Positions 42,343 through 51,070 of a DNA stretch of 64,000 bases are shown one piece after another. Numbering within the stretch: position 1 is the first letter of the stretch; each line of letters starts with the position of its first letter. The notes beneath the pieces are model-generated. The model was not told the DNA's origin. It saw nothing but the letters and a program-made list of their open reading frames with translations, and made no database searches. Both the position numbers and the translations under genes were made by a program. The stretch is from Bog-950 sp044225825 (GTDB lineage Bacteria; Bacteroidota; Bacteroidia; Chitinophagales; LD1), in contig JBGAIB010000005.1 in NCBI GenBank assembly GCA_044225825.1, forward strand, positions 248,001 to 312,000. The letters run 5' to 3'.

Positions 42343-43887
42343 ATGTCGCATTTAATTGAACTGAAACTTACGCCCGAACAGGCTGCCTCACCGGATGCCA
42401 TTAAGCAAGCCGCTGCTGAAAAAGCCCAATTACACGAAGCGCAAATTGCTGAAGTAAAACTGCTGAGAAAATCGCTGGATGCCCGGCAACCGCAAATTTA
42501 TGTATTACTGAAGGTGGAAGTGTTTATGCAGGGCGAACCTGTGGACCATAGCCTTCGCACGTTTAAAGCGCAGCCGGTAACAGCCACCAAAACCTGCCAT
42601 GTTATAGGATTCGGTCCGGCGGGTATTTATGCTGCCCTGCAATTGCTGGAGCGCGGTATAAAGCCCATTGTTATTGAACGCGGCAAAGCAGTAAAAGAAC
42701 GCCGACGCGACCTTGCTGCCATTAACCGACAACTGGTAGTAAACCCCGATAGTAATTATTGTTTTGGTGAAGGTGGCGCAGGCACTTACAGCGATGGCAA
42801 ACTATACACGCGCAGCAGCAAACGCGGCGATGTAAAGAAAGTGCTGGACGTATTTATACAGCATGGCGCTAACCCTAACATAGGTTACGAAGCGCACCCG
42901 CATATTGGCACCAATAAACTGCCGGGCATTATTGAAAACATGCGCCAAACCATTTTGGATAATGGCGGCGAAGTGCACTTTAATAAACGTCTGGCAGGTT
43001 TTGTAATTAAGGACAACCGCATCACCGGTTTAAAATTTGCGGATGGCACCAGCACCGATTGCCAGCACGTAATACTGGCTACAGGCCACAGCAGCCGCGA
43101 TATTTTTGAGCTGCTGCATAGCCAGGGCTTGCTTATAGAAGCTAAACCTTTTGCACTGGGCGTGCGCGTAGAGCATCAGCAAACACTTATAGACAGTATA
43201 CAATACAAACGCAAGGAGCGCGGCGATTTTTTACCGCCCAGCAGCTATAGTTTGGTAACACAGGCCTGCGGCCGTGGGGTATTTTCGTTTTGTATGTGCC
43301 CAGGGGGTATAATTGCGCCTGCCAGTACCGCCCCCGGCGAAACAGTAGTAAACGGTTGGAGCCCCAGTAAGCGCAATGGCAAATTTGCCAACAGCGGTAT
43401 GGTGGTGGCTGTTAACCCCGAGAACTGGACCCAGTATGGTAAGTTTGGCGCACTGGCTGCGCTGGAATTTCAGAAGGAGGTAGAGCAAGCGGCGTTCAAC
43501 CTAACAGGCAGTATTAAAGCCCCTGCACAACGGATGGAGGACTTTATAACCAACAAACGCTCGCAAAATTTGCCGGTGTGCTCCTACATCCCCGGTTTAG
43601 TAGAAGCAGATCTGAAAGATATATTACCGCCATTTATAACCCAAAGTTTGCGCGAAGGCCTGATAGATTTCGGTAAAAAAATGCGTGGCTACCGCACCAA
43701 TGAGGCGGTATTAGTTGGCGTGGAGAGCCGCACCAGCAGCCCGGTGCGTATACCGCGCGACAAGGAAACGTTCAAACATCCACAACTTAGTAATCTGTAT
43801 CCATGCGGAGAAGGCGCCGGTTATGCCGGCGGTATTGTAAGCGCTGCAATGGATGGTATAGCCTGTGCTAATGCGGTGCATGGGTGA
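42343..43887 (+). CDS. FAD-dependent oxidoreductase, COG2509-like
   Basis: 514 residues. An N-terminal ~90-residue alpha/beta domain (KLTPEQAASPDAIKQAAAEK ... RKSLDAR) precedes the FAD motif VIGFGPAGIYAALQLLERG. Further motifs: CFGEGGAGTYSDGKLYTRS, LATGHSSRDIFELL, FCMCPGG, and PCGEGAGYAGGIVSAAMDG at the end. This is the broad flavoprotein group annotated as uncharacterised FAD-dependent dehydrogenase. Cofactor binding is solid, substrate unknown. Confidence 0.9.
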   Translation: MSHLIELKLTPEQAASPDAIKQAAAEKAQLHEAQIAEVKLLRKSLDARQPQIYVLLKVEVFMQGEPVDHSLRTFKAQPVTATKTCHVIGFGPAGIYAALQLLERGIKPIVIERGKAVKERRRDLAAINRQLVVNPDSNYCFGEGGAGTYSDGKLYTRSSKRGDVKKVLDVFIQHGANPNIGYEAHPHIGTNKLPGIIENMRQTILDNGGEVHFNKRLAGFVIKDNRITGLKFADGTSTDCQHVILATGHSSRDIFELLHSQGLLIEAKPFALGVRVEHQQTLIDSIQYKRKERGDFLPPSSYSLVTQACGRGVFSFCMCPGGIIAPASTAPGETVVNGWSPSKRNGKFANSGMVVAVNPENWTQYGKFGALAALEFQKEVEQAAFNLTGSIKAPAQRMEDFITNKRSQNLPVCSYIPGLVEADLKDILPPFITQSLREGLIDFGKKMRGYRTNEAVLVGVESRTSSPVRIPRDKETFKHPQLSNLYPCGEGAGYAGGIVSAAMDGIACANAVHG

Positions 43888-44058
43888 TTGGAGATTCGTG
43901 ATTGGTTATTTGGCGGCTTTGTGGTAGTCAAACAAGTGGCTTCACTAATTACAGATGAACTAGTCACAAATCTACCAAGGTCGCACGAGCAGTTTGTTGC
44001 TACAATCTTCCCTCCTACTGATGGCATGAAAATTTAAAGGCATTTTAAAATTGACCGC

Positions 44059-44436
44059 ATGAAACGTACTATCAGCGCCAACTTTGCCATTGTTATAGGC
44101 TTGTTTTTACTTATAGAGGGATTGTGGGGCATGGTGAGCAGCGTGGTATTTTGGGTATTTACCACCAACACTACGCATGCAGCTATTCATATAATACTCG
44201 GTACACTGGGGATTATCGCAGGCTTCCGGAACAATGCCCGCGTGTATTGCGGTTTTTTAGGTGCTTTGCTGTTGCTGGTAGGTGTATTGCATTTTCTACC
44301 AAAAGTGGGCGATTGGATGTTTAATATATTGGCGGTAAACACCTACGTGGCGGCGCTAAACATTATTATAGGTCTGATAGCGATTGCTGCAGCTATCGAT
44401 AAGCGTGAGGTGATTAACCCGGGTACGGCAGCCTAA
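44059..44436 (+). CDS. Small four-helix membrane protein, possibly DUF4383-like
   Basis: 125 residues with four hydrophobic helices (FAIVIGLFLLIEGLWGMV; AAIHIILGTLGIIAGF; FLGALLLLVGVLHFLP; AALNIIIGLIAIAAAI) and a short charged end. The HIxxGxxGI / VLHFLP pattern resembles DUF4383 membrane proteins; function is unknown. Convergent with the gliding-domain gene (one-base gap). Confidence 0.78.
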   Translation: MKRTISANFAIVIGLFLLIEGLWGMVSSVVFWVFTTNTTHAAIHIILGTLGIIAGFRNNARVYCGFLGALLLLVGVLHFLPKVGDWMFNILAVNTYVAALNIIIGLIAIAAAIDKREVINPGTAA

Positions 44437-44437
44437 A

Positions 44438-45559
44438 CTATCTCAACAAGGTAACATTTCCCTTTGCGGATTTACGCTTGCCTGTTTTGCTGATTTCGTA
44501 ATCGCATTCCCATACAAAGGTGCCCATGGGTTGGGCTACCTCTTTGTAAGTCCCGTCCCAGCCTTCGCTTATACCAGAGGTGCTAAACACCATTTCGCCC
44601 CAGCGGTTGTAGATGGTAAAGTTCAGCAGTTTGATATTGGTATTTAGGATACGGAAAACATCGTTTACACCATCGCCGTTAGGTGTAAAGGCAGTAGGCA
44701 CTAACAAACCGTTTTTTACATACACTACATAATTGCAGGTAACGGCGCAGCCATTTTCAAATACAGTAAGTTCATAATTCGCTCCTTCTTCCGGCTGAAT
44801 GGTAATGGCCGTATCGTATAATGCCACTATTCCCTGCTGTGGTTGCCAGCTATAGCTACTGCCATAGGCGCAAGCGGGCAGCACCACGGAATCGCCTTCG
44901 GTTAGGTGATAGGCATGCTGCACAGGTAATAGCCGGGGTCCGGAGCTTACGTCAACATAATACGTTGTACTATCGGTGCCTGCGGGGTTGCTTACCAGTA
45001 GGGTTACGGGAAAGGTTCCTGTGTCCTTATAACAAATAGCGGGCGGGGTTTTATCGTTCCAAAATGCAGGACTGCCGCCGGTAAAATGCCATTCGTAATT
45101 TACAGGATAATTTTGGCTGCTATCGCGAAACACAAGGCAATCGTTGATGCAGGCGGTGTGTGCACCAGAAAATTGCGCCACCGGCGGGCAGTAGGTTACA
45201 TATACATAAAAACCAGCCTGATAATCGTGCAGGTAGTTACCCATATAATCTACATAATCAAAAACGCCGCTAATCTCTTTTACCCCGGGTGTAAAGAAAT
45301 TAAAGATGGCTACCGGACCACATTGTGTATCGGACTGCGCATAAAAAAAGCAGGACCGGTTGATTGCAGTAGCCGAACCTATGTGCATTACCAGCTTCAC
45401 GTCTTCTATAAGGCAGACGGTATCCATTTCCTGCACTGTATCTATCCCTTGTATACTGTATTTTTCGTTCACAAGCACAAAGCCGTACGGATTGGGAGGA
45501 AACTGCGCTTGCAGTTTAAATACCAACAACAGTTGAAGCACCAACAACACTATTTTCAT
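44438..45559 (-). CDS. Secreted PKD-domain protein with gliding-motility C-terminal domain
   Basis: 373 residues from the ATG at 45559 (MKIVLLVLQLLLVFKLQAQ, signal peptide). A PKD-type repeat is seen near residue 140-210 (FRDSSQNYPVNYEWHFTGGSP, YKDTGTFPVTLLVSNPAG), and a C-terminal CHU_C/gliding-motility domain near 285-373 (VPTAFTPNGDGVNDVFRI, FTIYNRWGEMVFST). That end is the T9SS type B signal for secretion and surface attachment. Confidence 0.9.
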   Translation of the reverse strand: MKIVLLVLQLLLVFKLQAQFPPNPYGFVLVNEKYSIQGIDTVQEMDTVCLIEDVKLVMHIGSATAINRSCFFYAQSDTQCGPVAIFNFFTPGVKEISGVFDYVDYMGNYLHDYQAGFYVYVTYCPPVAQFSGAHTACINDCLVFRDSSQNYPVNYEWHFTGGSPAFWNDKTPPAICYKDTGTFPVTLLVSNPAGTDSTTYYVDVSSGPRLLPVQHAYHLTEGDSVVLPACAYGSSYSWQPQQGIVALYDTAITIQPEEGANYELTVFENGCAVTCNYVVYVKNGLLVPTAFTPNGDGVNDVFRILNTNIKLLNFTIYNRWGEMVFSTSGISEGWDGTYKEVAQPMGTFVWECDYEISKTGKRKSAKGNVTLLR

Positions 45560-45604
45560 ACCATAAAAATAGGGAAGGGACGAATAGCCCCTCCCCATCA
45601 TACT

Positions 45605-45811
45605 TTAGTTTTTAATAAACTTTATTACAGCCTTTTCGCCGATGCGGTTGCTAACAGCCAAAAGATAGGTTCCTTCGCTGAGGTCGCTAACGCCAATGTG
45701 CAGGTTATTTTCCCCGGTTACAGTAGGCATTGCATCTGCAACGCGTTTTACCATTCTGCCGGTAAAATCAAAAATATCCACTGTAAGTAAGTCCTCCTGG
45801 CCTGCTTCCAA
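45605..45811 (-). pseudogene. Type IX sorting-domain fragment without clear start
   Basis: 68 residues from a TTG at 45811, covering the end of a T9SS type A domain (IFDFTGRMVKRVADAM ... SDLSEGTYLLAVSNRIG, AVIKFIKN). The frame is open upstream to a TAG near 45872 (IQLCSVTNLEAGQ) but has no ATG or signal peptide. Probably the remaining 3' end of a secreted-protein gene; the divergent mtaB starts only ~50 bp away. Confidence 0.6.
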
Positions 45812-45918
45812 ATTGGTAACACTACATAGTTGGATCGCCCCACCTGAATCACCGGAGGATATCCCGTGGAGGCCCTATATTCCTACATTCAGGGCCAAAC
45901 CCTTATATTCGCGCCCCA

Positions 45919-47253
45919 ATGTATTATAACCGCAAAGTTGCCCTTTACACCCTCGGCTGCAAGCTTAACTTCTCCGAAACCTCGGCTATTGGCCGTAGTT
46001 TGGTTGAAAATGGCTTTGAGAAGGTGGAATTCAGCGACCGTGCGGATTATTACGTGATAAATACGTGTTCGGTAACGCAAAACGCCGATAAGGAAACCCG
46101 GCAGATTGTAAAAACAGCGCTGCGCACCAATCCGGAAGCGAAGGTGATTATAGTGGGCTGCTATGCCCAGTTAAAACCAGAAGAGATTGCCCAGATACCC
46201 GGTGTAAACATGGTATTAGGTGCCAACGAGAAATTCAGGATACATGAGTTTTTGGAACAACTGGAAAACCGCGAACAGCCGCTTGTATTGAACGGGGATA
46301 TTGAAGAAGTGAAGTTTTTTGAGCCTGCTTACTCGCAGGGCGAGCGCACGCGCAGCTTTTTAAAAGTGCAGGATGGTTGCGATTATTTCTGCTCCTTCTG
46401 CACCATCCCTTTAGCACGCGGTAAAAGCCGCAGCAATAGTATTGCCAAAACGGTGGAAGTAGCCAAACAAGTAGCTGCATCCGGTGTAAAGGAGGTAGTG
46501 CTTACCGGCGTAAACCTGGGCGACTTTGGCCGCACACCCGATGGCGAAGAACGCACGAAGGAAAACTTCTACCAGCTAATACAGGAACTGGATAAGATTG
46601 AAAGCATTGAACGCTGGCGCATATCTTCTATTGAGCCGAACCTGCTGACCAATGAGATCATTGAATTTGTAGCACGCTCGAAGCACTTTATGCCGCACTT
46701 TCATATCCCTTTGCAATCAGGTGCTGATAAGTTGCTTAAGCTGATGCGCCGTAAATACCTGAGCAAACTGTATGCCGAGCGAGTAGCGAAGATTAAGGAA
46801 GAGATGCCGCATGCCTGCATTGGGGTAGATGTAATTGTTGGTTTCCCCGGAGAAACGGAAGAACAGTTTGAAACTACTTACAACTTTATTAATGGTTTAG
46901 ATGTAAGCTATCTGCACGTGTTTACCTATAGCGAACGCGCCAATACACGCGCGCTGAATATTGAACCGGTAGTACCAATGGAATTGCGCAAACAACGCAA
47001 TAAAATGCTGCGAATACTCAGCGAAAAGAAGAAACGTAAATTTTACAGCGAACACCTGCACAGTCAACGCCCGGTATTATTTGAAGCTGAAAACGACGGA
47101 GGCCTGATGTATGGTTTTACCGATAACTACATTAAGGTGGCTATACCTTATAATGAAGGCTGGGTAAATACGCTGCATACTATACGCCTGGATGAAATTT
47201 CGGACTTTGGTTATATGAAAGGCACCAAACACCTCGAAATTTCGCTGGCTTAA
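45919..47253 (+). CDS. mtaB: tRNA t6A37 methylthiotransferase MtaB
   Basis: 444 residues. Radical SAM methylthiotransferase with the N-terminal UPF0004 cluster (YTLGCKLNFSETS, INTCSVTQNADKE, VGCYAQLKPEEI), the radical SAM motif GCDYFCSFCTIPLARGKSRS, and a TRAM-type end. Converts N6-threonylcarbamoyladenosine at position 37 to the 2-methylthio form in ANN-decoding tRNAs. Length and order of motifs fit MtaB better than MiaB. Its end overlaps the convergent gene at 47250 by 4 bp. Confidence 0.94.
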   Translation: MYYNRKVALYTLGCKLNFSETSAIGRSLVENGFEKVEFSDRADYYVINTCSVTQNADKETRQIVKTALRTNPEAKVIIVGCYAQLKPEEIAQIPGVNMVLGANEKFRIHEFLEQLENREQPLVLNGDIEEVKFFEPAYSQGERTRSFLKVQDGCDYFCSFCTIPLARGKSRSNSIAKTVEVAKQVAASGVKEVVLTGVNLGDFGRTPDGEERTKENFYQLIQELDKIESIERWRISSIEPNLLTNEIIEFVARSKHFMPHFHIPLQSGADKLLKLMRRKYLSKLYAERVAKIKEEMPHACIGVDVIVGFPGETEEQFETTYNFINGLDVSYLHVFTYSERANTRALNIEPVVPMELRKQRNKMLRILSEKKKRKFYSEHLHSQRPVLFEAENDGGLMYGFTDNYIKVAIPYNEGWVNTLHTIRLDEISDFGYMKGTKHLEISLA

Positions 47254-48488
47254 CGCTGTGCACTTATGGCAACCTTTTGGGTGCGTGCAATTTTACCGTT
47301 ATGCATTAAGGTAACTATATAATACGAAGCCGGTACGTTCATCTCTAATTTATAGGTAACACCGGGTAAGGTAGTATTTACCAATTCTTCCCCAAGTATA
47401 CTAAACACCCGTACGTTCCAGGATTGCGTGGCAGCACCGGGTACGTTGAGGTAAATGGCAGAACCATCGGCATATACCTTTATAGCATCGACGTTGGTTG
47501 TAGCTACACCGAGTGGTTGCTGCACTTGTACCTGCACAACATCAGTAGCTGCACAACCTGCGGCATTTGATGCGCGTAAGGTAACGGTGTAGTTGCCCTG
47601 CTCGCCGAAGAAGTAATATGGATTAACTACGCCGCTGATAATCGTTCCATCACTAATGGTCCAGGTATATTCATCTGCATTTTCTATGGTAGCCAAAAAC
47701 TGAATCTCCTGATTAACAGTGGTTGTTAATGCAGTTTGGGTGGCATCGGCAACAACTGCATTGCCGGGCAGATGAATTTTATCGCTCACTACAAAAGCAG
47801 AGTCTAACTGGTAATACAAAGTGTAATCGCCTTTGGGCAATTGATTAAAAGTAAAGCCCCCGCTAACATTGGTTTTCATCTGCAACGTTCCCTGTATCGT
47901 ATCCTGCAGAATAACCTTTTGCCAGGTAACCGAAGGATCGTATTGCACACTAACATTGCCGTTTTTATCAAAGCAATCGGCAGCTACAAGATTATATACC
48001 GGCAAAGCAGAAAAATGCAGGTAAAAACGACCGCTTTGACCCTGACCCGCGACCAGAAATGTAGTATAAGGGCCGGTGCGTAAGTTATGGAATACCCCCA
48101 GCGCACGGTCTTCTAACCGAATGAGCACCATGGAAGGGAAATTAACCAGGGCTGAAGCGCTAAATGTATACGTACCATCCGTATCGATCTTTACCCCGAT
48201 AGCCACTTCTTCATCATGTTGCAGGTCGCTATAGCTATTTATAAGGCAAGGATAGTTGTTGGATGTATAGGAATACACTGCCGGAACAATCATCGATTGA
48301 CTGAATACTTTATCAACGTCTTCGGCTGCCACATAACCGGGGGTAAAGCCCTGATCGAAAGTAATCTGGGTATAATCGCCCATACCGTTGGCAGCGGATA
48401 TATTAAAATTGATTTGCTTTTTATCCTGGCTGGCAAAAGCCGCTTGTAAACCCAGTAAGCAGCAGGCAAAAAGTAACACGTTTTTCAT
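47250..48488 (-). CDS. Secreted PKD-domain protein with a T9SS-like end
   Basis: 412 residues from the ATG at 48488 (MKNVLLFACCLLGLQAAFA, signal peptide). Beta-rich. Residues ~275-340 form a PKD-like domain (QEIQFLATIENADEYTWTIS, YFFGEQGNYTVTLRASNAAG). The C-terminus (AIKVYADGSAIYLNVPG ... RVFSILGEELVNTTLPG, KIARTQKVAISAQR) resembles a type A sorting domain. Function unknown. In Bacteroidota such proteins are secreted or surface-bound. Confidence 0.85.
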   Translation of the reverse strand: MKNVLLFACCLLGLQAAFASQDKKQINFNISAANGMGDYTQITFDQGFTPGYVAAEDVDKVFSQSMIVPAVYSYTSNNYPCLINSYSDLQHDEEVAIGVKIDTDGTYTFSASALVNFPSMVLIRLEDRALGVFHNLRTGPYTTFLVAGQGQSGRFYLHFSALPVYNLVAADCFDKNGNVSVQYDPSVTWQKVILQDTIQGTLQMKTNVSGGFTFNQLPKGDYTLYYQLDSAFVVSDKIHLPGNAVVADATQTALTTTVNQEIQFLATIENADEYTWTISDGTIISGVVNPYYFFGEQGNYTVTLRASNAAGCAATDVVQVQVQQPLGVATTNVDAIKVYADGSAIYLNVPGAATQSWNVRVFSILGEELVNTTLPGVTYKLEMNVPASYYIVTLMHNGKIARTQKVAISAQR

Positions 48489-48723
48489 AACACACATTTT
48501 GAAATACAAAGTCAATTGCTGTGCCATTTGAACCAGTAAAAAGCTGCGGAAATTTGGGGAACGCAACCTTCAATTTTTAACGAACAGAGGGATTTCTCCC
48601 TCATTTAACATCAGTTTGTAGTTTAAACAGAAAGAAACCAATGGCTTTAATACCTGCAATGATGGTCGGCTATGGCACGAATATTTCAACCTTCTAGCAT
48701 TCATTCACTTAAACCAATATGTT

Positions 48724-48894
48724 ATGTTACGTTGGTCTTTTCTATTTCTGATCATAGCCATTATTGCCGGCATTTTAGGCTTTACAGGTATTGCACAAGG
48801 TGCGGCGGCTATTGCAAAAGTGTTTTTCTTCATTTTCCTGGCCGGTTGGTTACTGGTATTAATACTGGGACTAACCATTTTCAAGAAGAATTAA
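48724..48894 (+). CDS. DUF1328-type small membrane protein
   Basis: 56 residues. Starts MLRWSFLFLIIAIIAGILGF and continues TGIAQGAAAIAKVFFFIFLA, then a second helix and FKKN. The W-x-hydrophobic helix, GF-x-GIA-x-GAA block and second helix are the pattern of the DUF1328/YtjA family, small inner-membrane proteins of stationary or stress phase. Followed by a clear terminator. Confidence 0.9.
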   Translation: MLRWSFLFLIIAIIAGILGFTGIAQGAAAIAKVFFFIFLAGWLLVLILGLTIFKKN

Positions 48895-48918
48895 AAAACA
48901 CTATTTACTTAACAGAAT

Positions 48919-48950
48919 AAAGCGGCGTTAACCAGCCGCTTTATTTTTTT
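48919..48950 (+). terminator. Terminator after the DUF1328 gene
   Basis: AAAGCGGC, loop GTTAACCA, GCCGCTTT, then ATTTTTTT. It ends transcription 25 bp after the stop of 48724-48894. Confidence 0.87.
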
Positions 48951-48957
48951 ATACCTA

Positions 48958-48985
48958 AATAAAAAAGCCGCCCGTTAAGGGCGGC
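48958..48985 (-). terminator. Terminator after the ECF sigma gene
   Basis: On the - strand: GCCGCCC, loop TTAAC, GGGCGGC followed by TTTTTTATTTAGG. It follows the stop at 49014 by about 30 bases. Confidence 0.87.
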
Positions 48986-49013
48986 ATTGGTTATCGCAGC
49001 AAATCAAAAATTA

Positions 49014-49607
49014 TTATCCCAGATTGTATTTAGGCTCCAGTTTTTCCTTCTCCATCATTTTGCGGAGGTTAATAAGCGCATAGCGCATGCGCCCCAAACA
49101 TGTGTTGAGCGGTGTGTTGGTGCGTTCTGCCACTTCGTTAAAACTAAAGTTAAAGAAGTGACGAAGAATAACAACCTGTTGTTGCTCTTCGGGCAGGCGT
49201 TCAATCAGGCCTTTCAGGCTGCCTTCCAATTTTTCGCGGAGCATATGGTCCTCGAGGGAAGTATCTTCGAACTCCAGATCCCGGAAAAGTTCATCCCCAT
49301 CGCTGGTTACGATAGGCGCCGAACGTTTTACCTTGCGGAAGTAATCCATACACAGGTTGTAAGCAATACGCATTACCCAGGGCACGAACTTACCTTCATC
49401 ATTGTATTTTCCGTTGCGCAGTTTTTCAATCACTTTTATAAATGCCTCCTGAAATATATCTTCAGCCAGATACTGGTCTTTTACCATGCAATAGATAGAA
49501 GTATACACCTTTTGTTTATGGCGCTCAATCAATCTTTCTAATGACTGCTGGTTTCCTTGCAGGTAGCTTGTTATTAGCTCCTTGTCTGATAAGAGTTGTT
49601 TACGCAT
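49014..49607 (-). CDS. ECF-type RNA polymerase sigma factor
   Basis: 197 residues from the ATG at 49607 (MRKQLLSDKELITSYLQGNQ). Region 2 is DIFQEAFIKVIEKL and FVPWVMRIAYNLCMDYFRK; region 4 is LPEEQQQVVILRHFFNFSFN and EVAERTNTPLNTC. No region 1 or 3. No anti-sigma gene of the FecR or zinc type lies beside it, so how it is controlled is unclear. Its neighbours are small stress-type proteins (DUF1328, disordered proteins), which might be part of its regulon. Confidence 0.93.
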   Translation of the reverse strand: MRKQLLSDKELITSYLQGNQQSLERLIERHKQKVYTSIYCMVKDQYLAEDIFQEAFIKVIEKLRNGKYNDEGKFVPWVMRIAYNLCMDYFRKVKRSAPIVTSDGDELFRDLEFEDTSLEDHMLREKLEGSLKGLIERLPEEQQQVVILRHFFNFSFNEVAERTNTPLNTCLGRMRYALINLRKMMEKEKLEPKYNLG

Positions 49608-49805
49608 AACTTGTGGTTTTATACCAGCGAGGGAACAAAACCTATTCCAACCACCATATTCCATTAAAACAAGGTCATATCATCAGGAATGAGCCCTTTT
49701 CGGGTTATACCACGGGGAACCCATTCCCCAATTAGGGAAAGGGATATTTGATTGAACTTTAAACGGGGAACACTTTTAGTAGGGATAGCATCAAAATATA
49801 CTATC

Positions 49806-50159
49806 ATGAAAGACAAAAAATCGCATAGCGACAAAAACGACCCTAAAGAAAAACAGCAGAAACCTGCTCAGAGCAGCCCTGAAACAGGCAAGCAGGAAGA
49901 ATCGTCTAAACACAATTCTGAAAAGAATTCCAACGACCAGGATGACGACAAGCAGAAACCTGTGCGCAAAGAGAAAGTAACCAATGAGGATAACAAGGTA
50001 ACCAATAAGGACGCCCAGGTAACCAACGAGGAAGTTGAAGAAGACGGTGATAAATTAAAACCGGGAAAAACTACTGATCCGGAAATAAGCCCGGAAGAAA
50101 AAAAAGAAATCCGTACTAAGATACATACCTCACCCGGCAACGACAACATACCTGAATAG
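49806..50159 (+). CDS. Small intrinsically disordered hydrophilic protein
   Basis: 117 residues from the ATG at 49806 (MKDKKSHSDKNDPKEKQQKP). Almost no hydrophobic residues; a three-fold repeat VTNEDNKVTNKDAQVTNEE near residue 62. Not assignable to a family. Hydrophilin-like composition and a terminator just downstream suggest a real, expressed stress protein, but that is inference. It pairs in style with the convergent gene at 50236-50574. Confidence 0.65.
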   Translation: MKDKKSHSDKNDPKEKQQKPAQSSPETGKQEESSKHNSEKNSNDQDDDKQKPVRKEKVTNEDNKVTNKDAQVTNEEVEEDGDKLKPGKTTDPEISPEEKKEIRTKIHTSPGNDNIPE

Positions 50160-50183
50160 CTGAAGCAATAATAGGCAGGATAA

Positions 50184-50220
50184 AAAAGAAAGGGGACACG
50201 CTAGTATCCCCTTTCTTTTT
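50184..50220. terminator. Bidirectional terminator between two convergent genes
   Basis: AAAAAAGAAAGGGGACAC, loop, a complementary GTATCCCCTTTC and TTTTT; flanked by A and T runs, so it can serve the gene at 49806 (+) and the one at 50236 (-). Confidence 0.85.
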
Positions 50221-50235
50221 AACTGTTAGATAATC

Positions 50236-50574
50236 TTAGAGACCTTTGTAAGGCTCTTTCTTATCGCGGTCCTGCGATTTTTTGTCGCCTTTAAAGTTAC
50301 CGGGCTCATCTTTTTGAGATTCATCGGTATCGTCTTCCATGGTGGTGCTATCCAGATCTTCGATCGGCTGTTCTTCCTGCTCCTCGCGTTGCTGGAAATT
50401 ACCCTTCTTATTTTGTGAACTAAACTCACCTGATTTGCCCGACTCCTGATTCCAGGTTTCGCTTTGGTTGGTCAGGTTTTGGCCGGTTTTTTTGTCCTGG
50501 CTTTTTGATTTGTCAGAATTGGAGGTAGTATCCTTTACAGATGACTGCTCCTTCGGATTTTTCTTGTTTTCCAT
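50236..50574 (-). CDS. Small intrinsically disordered hydrophilic protein
   Basis: 112 residues, dominated by Lys, Glu, Asp, Ser and Gln, with no predicted core (KNPKEQSSVKDTTSNSDKSK, REEQEEQPIEDLDST, EPYKGL at the end). I recognise no family. Two other-frame readings are shadows. Composition resembles the protein at 49806 although the sequences do not align well. Confidence 0.65.
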   Translation of the reverse strand: MENKKNPKEQSSVKDTTSNSDKSKSQDKKTGQNLTNQSETWNQESGKSGEFSSQNKKGNFQQREEQEEQPIEDLDSTTMEDDTDESQKDEPGNFKGDKKSQDRDKKEPYKGL

Positions 50575-50803
50575 AATGATTGATTTAGAACCTGAAGGCC
50601 AAAAAGAATATGCCTTATATGCGCAGCCGGTTTAGAAAGCCAAATCAGCCGAAACCAGCCTTAAAATAGCCCGGATGGCAAGCACCTGTTTGCTATCTGC
50701 AACCAAAATTCCTCAAATGGGGTAATTAACATAACAAGTACTAATTCCCGCTTATGGCACACATTTCTAAGCAACCCTGTATTAACAAACTAAAATTACA
50801 ATT

Positions 50804-51013
50804 ATGAAAAGGATAGCACTTCTGCTGGCTGTAGCAAGCGTAATCAGCTTCTCGTCATGCAAAAAAACATGGACCTGCCAATGCACCGATAACAACAACA
50901 ATACTACCTACCACGAAATTGGTAACTCCACCCTGCACGACGCAGATAAAACCTGCAACAACTTTGAATTCAATACGGGCGGTTCTTATAACAACTGCTC
51001 TCTGATCCAATAG
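50804..51013 (+). CDS. Small cysteine-containing lipoprotein
   Basis: 69 residues with a signal peptide and lipobox ending SFSSC (Cys 19), then KKTWTCQCTDNNNNTTYHEI and two further cysteines (KTCNNF, NNCSLIQ). The pattern of four Cys after the lipidated one suggests two disulfides. Function unknown. Followed by a terminator. Confidence 0.75.
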   Translation: MKRIALLLAVASVISFSSCKKTWTCQCTDNNNNTTYHEIGNSTLHDADKTCNNFEFNTGGSYNNCSLIQ

Positions 51014-51040
51014 GTAAAAGGCATGCAGAGGAAAATAGTT

Positions 51041-51070
51041 AAGCCGGTAGTTAAGCTACCGGCTTTTTAG
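51041..51070 (+). terminator. Terminator of the small lipoprotein gene
   Basis: AAGCCGGTAG, loop TTAAG, CTACCGGCTT followed by TTTAGTTTT. The stem lies partly inside the last codons of the convergent AI-2E gene (stop at 51051). Confidence 0.8.

Noticed and set aside
45086..45790. 234-codon open frame on the + strand
   Set aside because: It runs antisense to the gliding-domain gene, whose PKD and CHU_C motifs are clear.
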